A stretch of 64,000 nt of DNA, taken from the NCBI RefSeq assembly GCF_035510375.1, contig NZ_DATKHG010000030.1; one strand, written 5' to 3'. The notes beneath the pieces are model-generated. The model had not been told where the DNA came from, ran no database searches, and saw nothing but the letters and a program-made list of their open reading frames with translations. Below are positions 8,105 to 16,593 of the stretch, piece by piece. A program made the position numbers and the translations under genes. The stretch is from Paenibacillus_I sp035510375 (GTDB lineage: Bacteria > Bacillota > Bacilli > Paenibacillales > Paenibacillaceae). Every line of letters begins with the position of its first letter. Position 1 is the stretch's first letter.

Positions 8105-8974
8105 CTAGTGAATATCCCTTTTCTTGAACCGTCCGCCCTTGACGTCGTGAATGTTGCCGACCGCGAGGAAAGCGGCAGGATCGATCTCCTGCACGATCGA
8201 TTTCATCTTGGCTTCCTCCAGCCGCGTGATCACGCAGAAAATAACCCGTTTGCTGTCCCCGGTGAACGCCCCTTCGCCGTTCAGGTACGTCACGCCCCGG
8301 CCGAGACGGTCCATAATCGCCGCGCCGACCTCCTGCCATTCGTCGCTGATGATCCACACCGACTTCGACTCGTCCAGGCCTTCGATCGTCACGTCGATCG
8401 CCTTGAAGGCGATGAAATAGGCGATGATCGAATACATCGCATTGTCCCACCCGAACACGAACCCCGCGGCAAGCAAAATAAAGAAGTTGAAAAACATCAC
8501 GATCTCGCCGACCGAGAACGGCGTGTTCTTGTTGATCAGAATCGCCACGATTTCCGTACCGTCGAGCGATCCGCCGAACCGAATGACCATCCCCACGCCG
8601 ACTCCGAGAACGCCGCCGCCGAAAACCGCCGCCAGTATCGGAGACACGGTCAGCGGGTCGACCGGATGCAGCAGAAACGTGCCGACCGACATGACGGCAA
8701 CGCCGTACAGCGTCGAGATCGCGAACGTTTTGCCGATTTGCTTGTAGCCGAGAATCAGAAACGGAAGATTCAGAATAAAGAGAAAGATACCGAGCCTTAC
8801 CCCCGTCAGTTCGGACAGCATAATCGAAATGCCGGTAATGCCTCCGTCCACAATCCGGTTCGGAACAAGGAAGATTTCAAGTCCCACGGCCATGAGCACC
8901 GCGCCGACCGTTAAGAACACGATCCTCCGCGCGATTTCAAACGCCGATATTTTCTGGTGATGCTGACGCGCCAT
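8105..8974 (-). CDS. YitT family membrane protein (DUF161 + DUF2179)
   Basis: A 289-residue protein with five to six membrane segments in the first 200 residues, including VPNRIVDGGITGISIMLSELTG, and a soluble C-terminal domain (DUF2179: GVTYLNGEGAFTGDSKRVIFCVI, then KMKSIVQEIDPAAFLAVGNIHDVKGG). The layout and length match the YitT/YpjC/YvjA proteins of Bacillus. Their transport substrate, if any, is not established. It has its own terminator and stands alone between thiL and the oxidoreductase. Confidence 0.93.
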   Translation of the reverse strand: MARQHHQKISAFEIARRIVFLTVGAVLMAVGLEIFLVPNRIVDGGITGISIMLSELTGVRLGIFLFILNLPFLILGYKQIGKTFAISTLYGVAVMSVGTFLLHPVDPLTVSPILAAVFGGGVLGVGVGMVIRFGGSLDGTEIVAILINKNTPFSVGEIVMFFNFFILLAAGFVFGWDNAMYSIIAYFIAFKAIDVTIEGLDESKSVWIISDEWQEVGAAIMDRLGRGVTYLNGEGAFTGDSKRVIFCVITRLEEAKMKSIVQEIDPAAFLAVGNIHDVKGGRFKKRDIH

Positions 8975-9111
8975 CGGCCTCTCCCCCCAGGCAAAGCATT
9001 TTCTTCTATACTGTAATTTTACCTTAAATTTAACGAAAAATAAATAAAACAGTCCGAATTTTGCCTAAAATCAAGCGCTATCATCGAATATCTCCCGATA
9101 GCTTTCCTAAA

Positions 9112-9161
9112 CAAAAAACCGCGGAGCCGCCCCCGGGCAATCCGGAAGCCTCCGCGGTTCG
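9112..9161 (-). terminator. Terminator after the flavin oxidoreductase
   Basis: AACCGCGGAG/CTCCGCGGTT (9117-9159) followed on the minus strand by TTTTTTG. Confidence 0.9.
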
Positions 9162-9171
9162 TCAACCGACA

Positions 9172-9738
9172 TTACGACTTCAGCACATCGTGGTCGACAT
9201 ACCGCTCGCCGTTCAGTTCGCTGATCACGTTAATCGCAACCTTCGCGCCGTCGCCGGCCGTCACGATCGTGTGGACGCTTACGCCGGCCGCCGTCCCAGC
9301 CGCCCAAACGCGGTCAAGGCTCGTCCGTCCCTCGGCGTCGACATCGACGACCGTCTTGATTCTCGGCTCGGCGCCCGCCTTGACGTCGATTCCGCTTGCC
9401 TGGGCCAAGTCCGCGAACACACCGGTCGCCACGATGACATGCTGCGCTTCATAGCTGCCGCCGTCCTCCGTCTCGATCCGCACGCCGCCGCCCGTCGATT
9501 CCAGCTTCACGGCCTTGCCCTGCTTGAGCTCGGCGCCGAACTTGGCCGCCTGCTTCTTGCCGGTTTCGACCAGCTCGGGTCCGGCGATTTCCGCGACGCC
9601 GTAATGGTTCTCGATCCATGCCCGCTTCGTCATGCTCTGATCGCTGTCCAGCAGCAGCGTCTTTTTCCCCGCCTTCGCCGTGAACAGCGCCGCGCTCGCG
9701 CCCGCAGGGCCCGCTCCGATTATCGCCACCTCATACAT
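9172..9738 (-). CDS. Small thioredoxin-reductase-like FAD/NAD(P)-binding oxidoreductase
   Basis: A compact 188-residue flavoprotein. The N terminus is a Rossmann dinucleotide fold (VAIIGAGPAGASAALFTAKAGKKTLLL) and the C terminus has the FAD-binding RVWAAGTAAGVSVHTIVTAGDGAKVA, like thioredoxin reductase (GD..G..P.Q...AAG.G). The separate NADPH domain and the redox-active CxxC of thioredoxin reductases are missing, and the protein has no Cys at all. It may work as a minimal flavin enzyme with an external partner; the substrate is unknown. It is flanked by its own terminator. Confidence 0.85.
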   Translation of the reverse strand: MYEVAIIGAGPAGASAALFTAKAGKKTLLLDSDQSMTKRAWIENHYGVAEIAGPELVETGKKQAAKFGAELKQGKAVKLESTGGGVRIETEDGGSYEAQHVIVATGVFADLAQASGIDVKAGAEPRIKTVVDVDAEGRTSLDRVWAAGTAAGVSVHTIVTAGDGAKVAINVISELNGERYVDHDVLKS

Positions 9739-9926
9739 CGTCCGTCACTCCTCGTTCTGGGATGGGATCGTTGCCGATCCTCCCCATTTTAACACGAAAA
9801 CATAGCGGCTTTCAAAAAGTAAGAATAAAGTCCCGCCGGGAGGCACCCGCCTGAACGAGGCAACCCTACACAAACCCATTGCGCGTGCGGCGCCTCCCGC
9901 TGTCCCCTGTAGTCCTTTCAACCCGT

Positions 9927-10127
9927 TTATCTCCGACGCTCCCGGTGTTCCGGCTCGCTGAGCCGCTCCACCGACACCGTGTGCGTGTTCAGCGGGTCCG
10001 ATCCGATTTGCACCGTCGCCATTCCGTTGTCCTCGTCGACATTCTCGATCCATACCGACCGTCCCTCCAGATGAACCGGATAGGTGTCTTTCGAGCTGTA
10101 AATTTGCATGGCGCGTTCCACGTTCAT
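9927..10127 (-). CDS. sspH: H-type small acid-soluble spore protein SspH
   Basis: The 66-residue product begins MNVERAMQIYSSKDTYPVHLEG and continues SVWIENVDEDNGMATVQI and LNTHTVSVERLSE, the pattern of Bacillus SspH (short product with the R-A-xx-I-xx-S start and a V.I..VDE..G.A core). SspH is a minor protein of the dormant spore core, expressed in the forespore. An AAAGGAGC motif precedes the ATG. It sits next to the divergent Ku/LigD genes, which are also forespore-associated in Bacillus; forespore timing here is inference. Confidence 0.92.
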   Translation of the reverse strand: MNVERAMQIYSSKDTYPVHLEGRSVWIENVDEDNGMATVQIGSDPLNTHTVSVERLSEPEHRERRR

Positions 10128-10168
10128 TTATGTGCGCTCCTTTCTTTTTCCGGCTGACCGGGCGTCCT

Positions 10169-10357
10169 CTACTGCCGTTCCTTCCGCATCGTTTCCGTCG
10201 TCGTATCGTCGATCAATCCGTTCTGCAGCATGACCTGCCCGCCGCCAAGCCCTTCGTTGACCATCCGGTCGATATCCATGTCGAAATCGTCGCGTCCCTC
10301 GTGCCGCGCATCCTGCGCCGACGCGCCGGACGACGGGGAATTGCTCGCTTCCGCCAT
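10169..10357 (-). CDS. Small acidic hypothetical protein
   Basis: A 62-residue hydrophilic protein with a Ser/Ala/Asp-rich start and the more ordered DMDIDRMVNEGLGGGQVMLQNGLI in the middle. GGGGGCG lies eight bases before the ATG, a good ribosome site. I do not recognise the family. It lies 41 bases upstream of sspH on the same strand and diverges from ku, so it may be a further spore protein, but this rests on context only. Confidence 0.65.
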   Translation of the reverse strand: MAEASNSPSSGASAQDARHEGRDDFDMDIDRMVNEGLGGGQVMLQNGLIDDTTTETMRKERQ

Positions 10358-10488
10358 TGCCTAACGCCCCCTTTCATTGTCCGCTCGCTGAAAAATATGC
10401 CCTGCCCGGTTGGATTTCATGCATTCGGGGAACGCTGGAGAACAGCACGCATTTATCCGTTAACCCGATCAAAGGAGGCTTCATTCGC

Positions 10489-11361
10489 ATGCATACGGTA
10501 TGGAAAGGCGCGATCAGCTTCGGCCTCGTCCACGTGCCCGTGAAAATGTTCACCGCCACGGAGGACAAGGACATTTCGATGCGGCTTATCCACAAAACGT
10601 GCGGCGGTCCGATCTCGTATGTCCGTCGATGCGCGAACTGCGCGGTCGACGTCTCGTCGGAGGAGATCGCCAAAGGCTACGAATACGACAAAGGCCGGTT
10701 CGTGCTGTTTGAGAAAGACGAACTCGAGGCGCTCTCCACCGACGCCACGAAAACGATCTCGATCCTCGATTTCGTGGACCTGCATGAAATCGACCCGATC
10801 TACTTCCAGAAAACGTATTATCTGTCTCCGGACCAGGCCGGCGGCAACGCCTACAGCCTGCTGCTGGAAGCGATGCGTCAATCCGGCAGGATCGGCATCG
10901 CGAAGATTTCCATACGGTCGAAAAGCAGCCTTGCCGCCATCCGCGTCATCGACAACTGCCTGGCGATGGAAACGATTTTCTATCCCGACGAGGTGCGGCC
11001 GATCTCGAAAGTGCCGGGGCTGCCCGAGGCCGTCGAGGTCAACGAGCGGGAGCTGGCCATGGCCACGATGCTGATCCGGCAGCTGTCGGCGCCGTTCGAT
11101 CCTGCCAAATACGAGGACGATTACCGCAAGTGGCTGATGGAGCTGATCCAGGCGAAAATCGCGGGCGAGGACGTGCGGATCGCGCCGGAGCAGCCGCGCA
11201 CGAACGTCGTCGACCTGATGGCCGCGCTGCAAGCCAGCCTGGAAGCCGTCGGAACGCCGGCCGCGGCCCCGGCGGCGATGACCGAAGGCGACAAGCCGGC
11301 CGCGGCGGCCAAGCCGCGCAAAACCGGCGGCAAAAAGAAGGCAAAGGAAACCGTTTCCTGA
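10489..11361 (+). CDS. ku: Non-homologous end-joining protein Ku
   Basis: Bacterial Ku is a homodimer that encircles DNA ends and recruits LigD. The 290-residue product starts MHTVWKGAISFGLVHVPVKM and contains the conserved beta-barrel features (IHKTCGGPISYVRRC, GYEYDKGRFVLFEKDEL, KTYYLSPDQAGGNAYSLL, FYPDEVRP). The C-terminal tail (about residues 255-290) is Ala/Lys-rich, the usual minimal-domain extension that can bind DNA. The start is fixed by AAAGGAGG ten bases upstream, although the frame is open before it. It begins a ku-ligase-polymerase operon. Confidence 0.97.
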   Translation: MHTVWKGAISFGLVHVPVKMFTATEDKDISMRLIHKTCGGPISYVRRCANCAVDVSSEEIAKGYEYDKGRFVLFEKDELEALSTDATKTISILDFVDLHEIDPIYFQKTYYLSPDQAGGNAYSLLLEAMRQSGRIGIAKISIRSKSSLAAIRVIDNCLAMETIFYPDEVRPISKVPGLPEAVEVNERELAMATMLIRQLSAPFDPAKYEDDYRKWLMELIQAKIAGEDVRIAPEQPRTNVVDLMAALQASLEAVGTPAAAPAAMTEGDKPAAAAKPRKTGGKKKAKETVS

Positions 11362-11391
11362 TGCGAATGCTGCGTTTAGGAGGCCGGCACA

Positions 11392-12495
11392 GTGGCAGGG
11401 CTTAAGCGTACGGATGAGGACGGCACAGCGTCGCAGGCATTCCGGACAAACGCGAATGCCGGGTTCGGCAACGAATTGCCCGCCGCCGGCGGCAGCCTTC
11501 CAGGGCGGCTCCCGCTGCCTGCCGAGCCGATGTCCCCGGTGTTCGACGAACGGCTGCCGGAGGGCGAGGATTGGGTGTACCAGCTGAAATGGGACGGCAT
11601 CCGGATGCTCGCAAGGCTGGACGGTGCCGGCCGTGCCGAGCTTTATTCCAGACGTATGCTTGACAAGAACGGCACTTACCCCGAGCTTGCCGCCGTGCTG
11701 GCGGCGCGATCGGCCGAGCTGGGGCCGTGCGTGCTGGACGGCGAGCTTGTGTACTGGGACGGGGTTCGTCCGAGCTTTCATAAGGTGCTGCGGCGGGAGC
11801 GGATGCGCGGTTCCGGAAGGAGCGGCGGGAGCGGTGGGGACGGTACGGGCGGCGAGGGCTTGTTGTACGTGCTTTTCGATCTGCTCCATGACGAGGGCGA
11901 GGACCTTCGCGCGATGCCCTACAGCGAGCGGTATGCCCGGCTGCGGTGCAAACTGCCGGAGCCCGGTTCCATGCTGCTCGTGACCGACACGTTCGGAGAC
12001 GGCGCCGCATTATGGACCTGGGTGAAGGCGAACGGATGGGAAGGCATCGTCAGCAAGCGCAGCGGCTCGCCCTACCGTGAGGGCAAGAAGCACCGGGATT
12101 GGCTGAAAAAGAAAACGAAGCTGCTGCTCGATGTGGACATCGTCGGCATCAAGCTGAGGGAAGGCCGGGTGGCAAGCCTTGTGATGGCGATCGAAGGCGA
12201 GTACGCCGGAAGCGTCTCGCTCGGCCTGGACGAAGCGATGAGAGAGCTTCTGATGGAGCGGATCGTATCCGAGCGGAGCGATGCCGCCGCGGAGGGAGAA
12301 GACGATGCGCCGGGCGGCACGCGAGCCGGCATGCCGTTCCGCTCTCTTCCCGCCGAGCTGAAGAGCGAGAACGTGTATTGGCTCGAGAAACCGTTCGATT
12401 GCCGCGTAACCGGCCTCGAAATGACGCCGGCCGGCTTGCTGCGGCATCCGAAGCTGGTCGGATTCGGAAAGGAGTCGGAGACGAATGGCGGTTAA
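11392..12495 (+). CDS. ligD: ATP-dependent DNA ligase (LigD ligase domain)
   Basis: A 367-residue stand-alone ligase for end joining. The adenylation motif I is YQLKWDGIRML with nucleophile Lys66; LDGELVYWDG (motif III), the LFDLLHDEGEDL (IIIa), WEGIVSKRSGSPY (IV) and HRDWLKKK (V) follow in order, then an OB-fold. GTG is the start, with TTAGGAGG eight bases before it. The product lacks the polymerase domain that is fused to it in Bacillus LigD; that domain is the next gene, overlapping by 11 bases in a different frame. No nuclease domain is present. Confidence 0.93.
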   Translation: MAGLKRTDEDGTASQAFRTNANAGFGNELPAAGGSLPGRLPLPAEPMSPVFDERLPEGEDWVYQLKWDGIRMLARLDGAGRAELYSRRMLDKNGTYPELAAVLAARSAELGPCVLDGELVYWDGVRPSFHKVLRRERMRGSGRSGGSGGDGTGGEGLLYVLFDLLHDEGEDLRAMPYSERYARLRCKLPEPGSMLLVTDTFGDGAALWTWVKANGWEGIVSKRSGSPYREGKKHRDWLKKKTKLLLDVDIVGIKLREGRVASLVMAIEGEYAGSVSLGLDEAMRELLMERIVSERSDAAAEGEDDAPGGTRAGMPFRSLPAELKSENVYWLEKPFDCRVTGLEMTPAGLLRHPKLVGFGKESETNGG

Positions 12496-13378
12496 AACGC
12501 AAGGTGCGATCACGGTCGCCGGTTCGGAGGTGACGATCAGCAATCCCGACAAGCTGCTGTGGCCGGAAATGGGCATTACCAAGCTGATGTTTCTCGAGCG
12601 GTTGATCGAGCTGTCGCCCTATCTGATCAAATATTGCGACGGCCGCTACCTGACGGTCATCCGTTATCCGAACGGCATCCACGGCAAGTCGTTTTACCAG
12701 AAAAATTGTCCGGAGCCGATCCCCGAATTCGTCCGTACCGCCGAGCAGAACGGCATCCGTTATGTCGTGCTCGACTCGCTGCCGACCCTGCTGTGGCTCG
12801 GCAATTTGGCGTGCCTGGAATACCACGCCTCCTTCGACCGGATCGGCGAACCGGACAAGCCGACGGAATGGGTGATCGACATCGACCCGTCGCTCGAGGA
12901 AGAGCCGCGCATTATGGAAGCCGCCTGGCTTGCCGGCGAGCTGCTCCGCTCGCTCGGCATCCTGTCCGTGCCGAAGACGTCCGGCGCGACGGGCGTGCAG
13001 ATCATCGTGCCGGTACGGCCCGACCTGACGTTCGACGAGCTGCGCGCGATCGGCCGGTTCGTCGGCGAATACCTGTCACGCACCCATCCGAAGCTGTTCA
13101 CCGTCGAACGGATGAAGAGGAACCGCGGCGACCTTATCTATTTCGATTACCTGCAGCACTATCAGGGCAAAACGCTGTCCGCGCCCTACACGCCCCGCGC
13201 CCGCGCCGCCGCGTCCGTATCGGCGCCGCTCACGTGGGACGAGGTTCGCGCCGACGTCCGCGCGGCCGATTACCACCTGCTCAACATCGGCGAACGGCTG
13301 CTGCGTCGCGGCGACCTGCTCGAGCGGGCGCCGGTGCAGAACCTGCGCCCGATCCTGGAGTTTATCCGGAAGAAATAG
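12485..13378 (+). CDS. ligD: NHEJ DNA polymerase (LigD polymerase/primase domain)
   Basis: A 297-residue archaeo-eukaryotic primase-type polymerase that fills gaps during end joining. Features seen are ISNPDKLLWPEMGITK at the start, the FYQKNCPEP DNA-binding region, the catalytic carboxylates in EWVIDIDPS, SGATGVQIIVPV, and the C-terminal YFDYLQHYQGKTLSAPYTPR. AAAGGAG precedes the ATG, which lies inside the end of the ligase gene. Ligase plus polymerase add to about 660 residues, close to the single LigD of Bacillus. Confidence 0.95.
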   Translation: MAVKTQGAITVAGSEVTISNPDKLLWPEMGITKLMFLERLIELSPYLIKYCDGRYLTVIRYPNGIHGKSFYQKNCPEPIPEFVRTAEQNGIRYVVLDSLPTLLWLGNLACLEYHASFDRIGEPDKPTEWVIDIDPSLEEEPRIMEAAWLAGELLRSLGILSVPKTSGATGVQIIVPVRPDLTFDELRAIGRFVGEYLSRTHPKLFTVERMKRNRGDLIYFDYLQHYQGKTLSAPYTPRARAAASVSAPLTWDEVRADVRAADYHLLNIGERLLRRGDLLERAPVQNLRPILEFIRKK

Positions 13379-13487
13379 GTTGCCCCACCGTTCGTTCGAC
13401 TCGCCGCCGACGCCGACAGCCCCTCAATGATCCGGGCACCGCTGTCTTTCGTGCGGCTTCCATCCTACCTGCCTTCCGTCACCTATC

Positions 13488-13687
13488 CACCCTCCGCCCG
13501 CCGTCCCCCTGCCTGCATGCCGTCGCTTATTCCCCCGCCATCCTCCGGTCGTCGTCCCCCAGCCTGCATGCCGTCGCTTATTCACCGTCACCCTCCGCCC
13601 GCCGTCTCCCTGCCTGCATGCGTCGCTTATTCACCGTCACCCTCCGCCCGCCGTCCCCCAGCCTGCGTTCTGCCACTTATCCTCCGG
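13488..13687. repeat. Minisatellite, four copies of about 50 bases
   Basis: Units begin at about 13488, 13539, 13589 and 13638 (periods 51, 50 and 49). Each starts CACCCTCCGCCCGCCGTC or a close variant and includes CCTGCATGCCGTCGCTTATT; the fourth is more diverged. The unit is pyrimidine-rich on the plus strand. Confidence 0.85.
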
Positions 13688-13700
13688 CAACCCGGCGATG

Positions 13701-13884
13701 AGGTGCATTTTATACACCTTGTTGCTTCGATATCGTGTTATCGCCAACCACGACGTGCAAAATGTGCACCTTAAATCGGCATCTTCAACCGAAAACGCCC
13801 GTTTCGTTGAAACGAAGTGCAGGTTTTGCACCTCATATCACGGAAACGGGCTTTTTACACGATCAAGGTGCAGGTTTTGCACTT
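13701..13884. repeat. Array of four short palindromes of the GGTGCA...TGCACC type
   Basis: Copies lie at about 13701-13720, 13752-13772, 13814-13833 and 13865-13884, each an imperfect palindrome such as AGGTGCAGGTTTTGCACTT. Spacing is 51 to 61 bases. They do not encode anything and are spaced too evenly and too close for chance. Function unknown. Confidence 0.8.
13797..13856 (+). terminator. Terminator-like hairpin with a long loop
   Basis: GCCCGTTTC (13797-13805) and GAAACGGGC (13843-13851) can pair and are followed by TTTTT. The loop contains one palindrome of the array and a competing GTTTC/GAAAC hairpin at 13801-13813. It could end the ku-ligD transcript. Confidence 0.4.
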
Positions 13885-13948
13885 CGCGGCCAAAGATAGC
13901 CTCGCAATAGCATCGCGGCGGCGGCAGCCGCGCACTACAGAGCGGGTA

Positions 13949-15376
13949 CTACAGCAACGGCGCCAGCATCCTCGCCAGCACCTGCCCCGCTTTGCGCCGG
14001 AACGGCCGCTTCCGGAACTCCGACAGCGTGATCTCGCGGGAGTTGTCCAGATCGCACATGAAATCGGCCTCCAGCCGCTCCATCGGCTTCCTGTCGAACA
14101 GCAGCGCGTTGAGCTCGAAGTTGCTGTAGAAGCTGCGCAGATCCATGTTCGCCGTGCCGACGGAAGCAAGCAGATGGTCGACGAGCACGACTTTCGAGTG
14201 AATGAACCCTTTTTGATACCGGAAAATGCGGACCCCCGCCGTCAGCAGCTCCTCCACGAAGGACAGCGACGCGGCCAGCACCACATTCGTATCCGCCACC
14301 TGGGGGATGATGATGCGCACATCCACCCCCGACAGCGCGGCGATCCGGAGCGCCATCAGCAGGCTGTCGTCCGGGATGAAATACGGCGTGGCGATGTAAA
14401 TCCTCGTCTTCGCGACGGACAGCGCGGCAAAAATGCACTCCAGTATTTCCTCCGCCGCGCTGTTCGGTCCGCTGGACACAATCTGCACCTGCTCGTCGCT
14501 CCGGCAGTTGTGCTCGGGCAAATAAGCCGGGTCCGACAGCTTTTCCTTCGCCGTAAACCACCAATCCTTCATGAACACCTCCTGCAGAAAATAAACCGCG
14601 TCCCCCTCCACCTTCAGATGCGTATCCCTCCAAAAGCCGAGCTTTTTGTGCCTGCCCAAATACTCGTCGCCGATGTTGATGCCGCCCACGAAGCCGACGG
14701 TGCCGTCGACGACGACGATTTTCCGGTGATTCCGGTAATTCATCCGCTTCTCGAAAAAGGCAAGACGCGGCGTAAGGAAGCATTCCGTCCGGATTCCCGC
14801 CCGTTGAAGCTCTTTTATGTATTGCGAGCTAAGCTCATAGCTGCCCAACCCGTCGTAGATGAGCCGGACCTCGACGCCCTCCTTGGCCTTGCGGATCATC
14901 AGTTCCTTGAATTTCTGTCCGATTTCGTCATGACGGATCGTGTAATACTCCAGATGGATATGGTGCTTGGCCCCCTCCATCGCTTCGAGGATGGCGTCGA
15001 ACGTCGCCTTGCCGTCGGTGAGAATTTCCGTTTTGTTGCAGCCGGTAATCGGGGAGAACGTAAAATTTTGCAGCAGCCGGAACAGCCGCTCCTGATGGGC
15101 GAATTCGCCGTTGTGCATGTCCGAAGGCCGGTGGACGAGCTTGCAGCGGCGGAGCGCCGTGAGGCGCATCTCCTCCGGAACGATGCCGCGTTTGCGGATT
15201 TTCCGGCGGGTGCTGTATTCCTTCGCGAGGAAATAGTACATCACAAAGCCGATGACCGGAAGCACGAACAAAATGAATAACCATGCGACCGCCTTCGACG
15301 GCTGGCGGAATTCCAGCAACAGAATGGTGGCGATTTGAAAAATGAATATGAGCAGTGCGATCGTGGCCCAGATCAT
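13949..15376 (-). CDS. cls: Cardiolipin synthase
   Basis: The 475-residue enzyme joins two phosphatidylglycerol molecules to give cardiolipin at the membrane. Two N-terminal membrane segments (ATIALLIFIFQIATILLL and AVAWLFILFVLPVIGFVMYYF) precede two phospholipase D HKD motifs: HRKIVVVDGTVGFVGGINIGDEY and HSKVVLVDHLLASVGTANMDLRSF. The length and layout match Bacillus ClsA. It is transcribed alone; its ATG is at the 5' end of a minus-strand unit whose upstream region (15377-15574) is shared with the divergent peptidase gene. Confidence 0.96.
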   Translation of the reverse strand: MIWATIALLIFIFQIATILLLEFRQPSKAVAWLFILFVLPVIGFVMYYFLAKEYSTRRKIRKRGIVPEEMRLTALRRCKLVHRPSDMHNGEFAHQERLFRLLQNFTFSPITGCNKTEILTDGKATFDAILEAMEGAKHHIHLEYYTIRHDEIGQKFKELMIRKAKEGVEVRLIYDGLGSYELSSQYIKELQRAGIRTECFLTPRLAFFEKRMNYRNHRKIVVVDGTVGFVGGINIGDEYLGRHKKLGFWRDTHLKVEGDAVYFLQEVFMKDWWFTAKEKLSDPAYLPEHNCRSDEQVQIVSSGPNSAAEEILECIFAALSVAKTRIYIATPYFIPDDSLLMALRIAALSGVDVRIIIPQVADTNVVLAASLSFVEELLTAGVRIFRYQKGFIHSKVVLVDHLLASVGTANMDLRSFYSNFELNALLFDRKPMERLEADFMCDLDNSREITLSEFRKRPFRRKAGQVLARMLAPLL

Positions 15377-15574
15377 CCGGCTCCCCCTCTCCGCTCCCTT
15401 TCTATATTAGTTTTACCCAAAAATACTAACCGCATAGGCCTGTCGATTCGTTTTGCTTCATAATGCCCGCGGACGGACTGCCGCAGACGATTCGGCTTTT
15501 GTTGTCATCTTTTTCGCGGGACGAGAATAAATAGCTATAGAACGCGTTCAATAAACCCGGCCGGAAGGAGAAGC

Positions 15575-16588
15575 ATGTTGAGCAGAAAGCGAAGTAACCG
15601 GTGGTCGCTTATGGTCATCCGCGGCGCCGACAAGCACGTCAAGCAATTCCAGGTGTCGAAGCGCTCCCTTGTGGCCGCTCCGGCCGCGGCCCTGCTTGCC
15701 GTATCCGGTTGTTTTGCCGGGCTGCAGCTGCGCTCCGCCTATCGGATCGCCGCGCTCGAGCAGCGGTTGGCCGAGCAGTCGGCCGTCCTCCATTCGACGG
15801 TGCAAAGCAAGGACGGCGAGATTCAATCGCTTGAAGAGGAAGTGGCCCGGTTATCCGGCCAATCCGAGGCGATGAAGGCCAAGCTGCGGGACTTAAACGC
15901 GCTGGAGGCGAAGCTGAAACGGTTTATCGACACGTACGGCGGGCCGGAAGGGGAAGGATCGGCGGAACCGACGCAACGGGCGGAACCGGAGAATGTCTCC
16001 TTGCGCCGCTCGTCCGGACCGGATATGCCTCCTCCGCCTGCATCGGCGACGGCCGGCGCCATGCTCCGCCTGATCGACCGCGGCCAGCCCGATTTCCGCG
16101 AGCTGTCCGCCATGCTCGATGCCATGGAGCAGTCCATGGCCTATTCCCTCCGGCAGGCGCGGCTGCGGAAAGCGGAGGCGGACGCCGTGCCGTCCCGCTG
16201 GCCGACGAAGTCCCGCAAGCTCACGTCCGGCTTCGGCTATCGCACAGACCCGTTCACCGGACGCTCGGCGTTCCATGCCGGCATCGACATTGCCGGACTC
16301 AGCGGCGATCCGGTTTTCGCCGCGGCGGACGGGTTCGTCGAGGAAGCCGGCTATGCGAGAGACAAAGGGAACTATGTCGTGCTGTCCCACCGGAACGGCC
16401 TCAAGACGATGTACATGCACCTGAAGCAGGCGGAGGCTGTGAAGGGCGACCGGGTTGTGCGGGGCGAGAAAATCGGCCTGGTCGGCTCAACCGGCCGGAG
16501 CACCGGTCCCCATCTGCATTTCGAGATCCTTCAGCAGGATGAGCCGGTCAATCCTTATCGATATTTGCGTTTGGTGAAGGAGGACTAA
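15575..16588 (+). CDS. M23 family metallopeptidase (membrane-anchored)
   Basis: A 337-residue protein with a basic N terminus, one membrane segment (about residues 31-50), a coiled coil (about 55-110), a low-complexity linker and a C-terminal LytM/M23 domain. The zinc-site pattern is complete: HAGIDIAG (H-x3-D), and HLHFEI near the end, with TSGFGYRTDPFTGR before it. M23 enzymes cut peptidoglycan cross-bridges. GGAAGGAG precedes the ATG. Its stop lies within the ribosome site of the bactofilin gene, so the two are coupled, a partnership known for bactofilins and M23 peptidases in shape control. Confidence 0.94.
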   Translation: MLSRKRSNRWSLMVIRGADKHVKQFQVSKRSLVAAPAAALLAVSGCFAGLQLRSAYRIAALEQRLAEQSAVLHSTVQSKDGEIQSLEEEVARLSGQSEAMKAKLRDLNALEAKLKRFIDTYGGPEGEGSAEPTQRAEPENVSLRRSSGPDMPPPPASATAGAMLRLIDRGQPDFRELSAMLDAMEQSMAYSLRQARLRKAEADAVPSRWPTKSRKLTSGFGYRTDPFTGRSAFHAGIDIAGLSGDPVFAAADGFVEEAGYARDKGNYVVLSHRNGLKTMYMHLKQAEAVKGDRVVRGEKIGLVGSTGRSTGPHLHFEILQQDEPVNPYRYLRLVKED

Positions 16589-16593
16589 TCACA

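Larger units (their letters stand above)
13379..13948. other. Repeat-rich intergenic region
   Basis: No gene is supported in this 570-base gap. It contains a four-copy minisatellite (13488-13687), an array of four short palindromes (13701-13884) and a terminator-like hairpin (13797-13856), described separately. The base composition changes from very C-rich in the first half to mixed in the second. Confidence 0.8.

Noticed and set aside
6475..8127. Long plus-strand frame of 550 codons opposite thiL and tsaE
   Set aside because: It is antisense to well-identified genes, has Arg/Ala-rich composition expected from GC-rich reverse frames, and no ribosome site.
13701..13884. Possible CRISPR array
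   Set aside because: Only four repeats of about 20 bases, palindromic, with uneven copies and no cas genes nearby.
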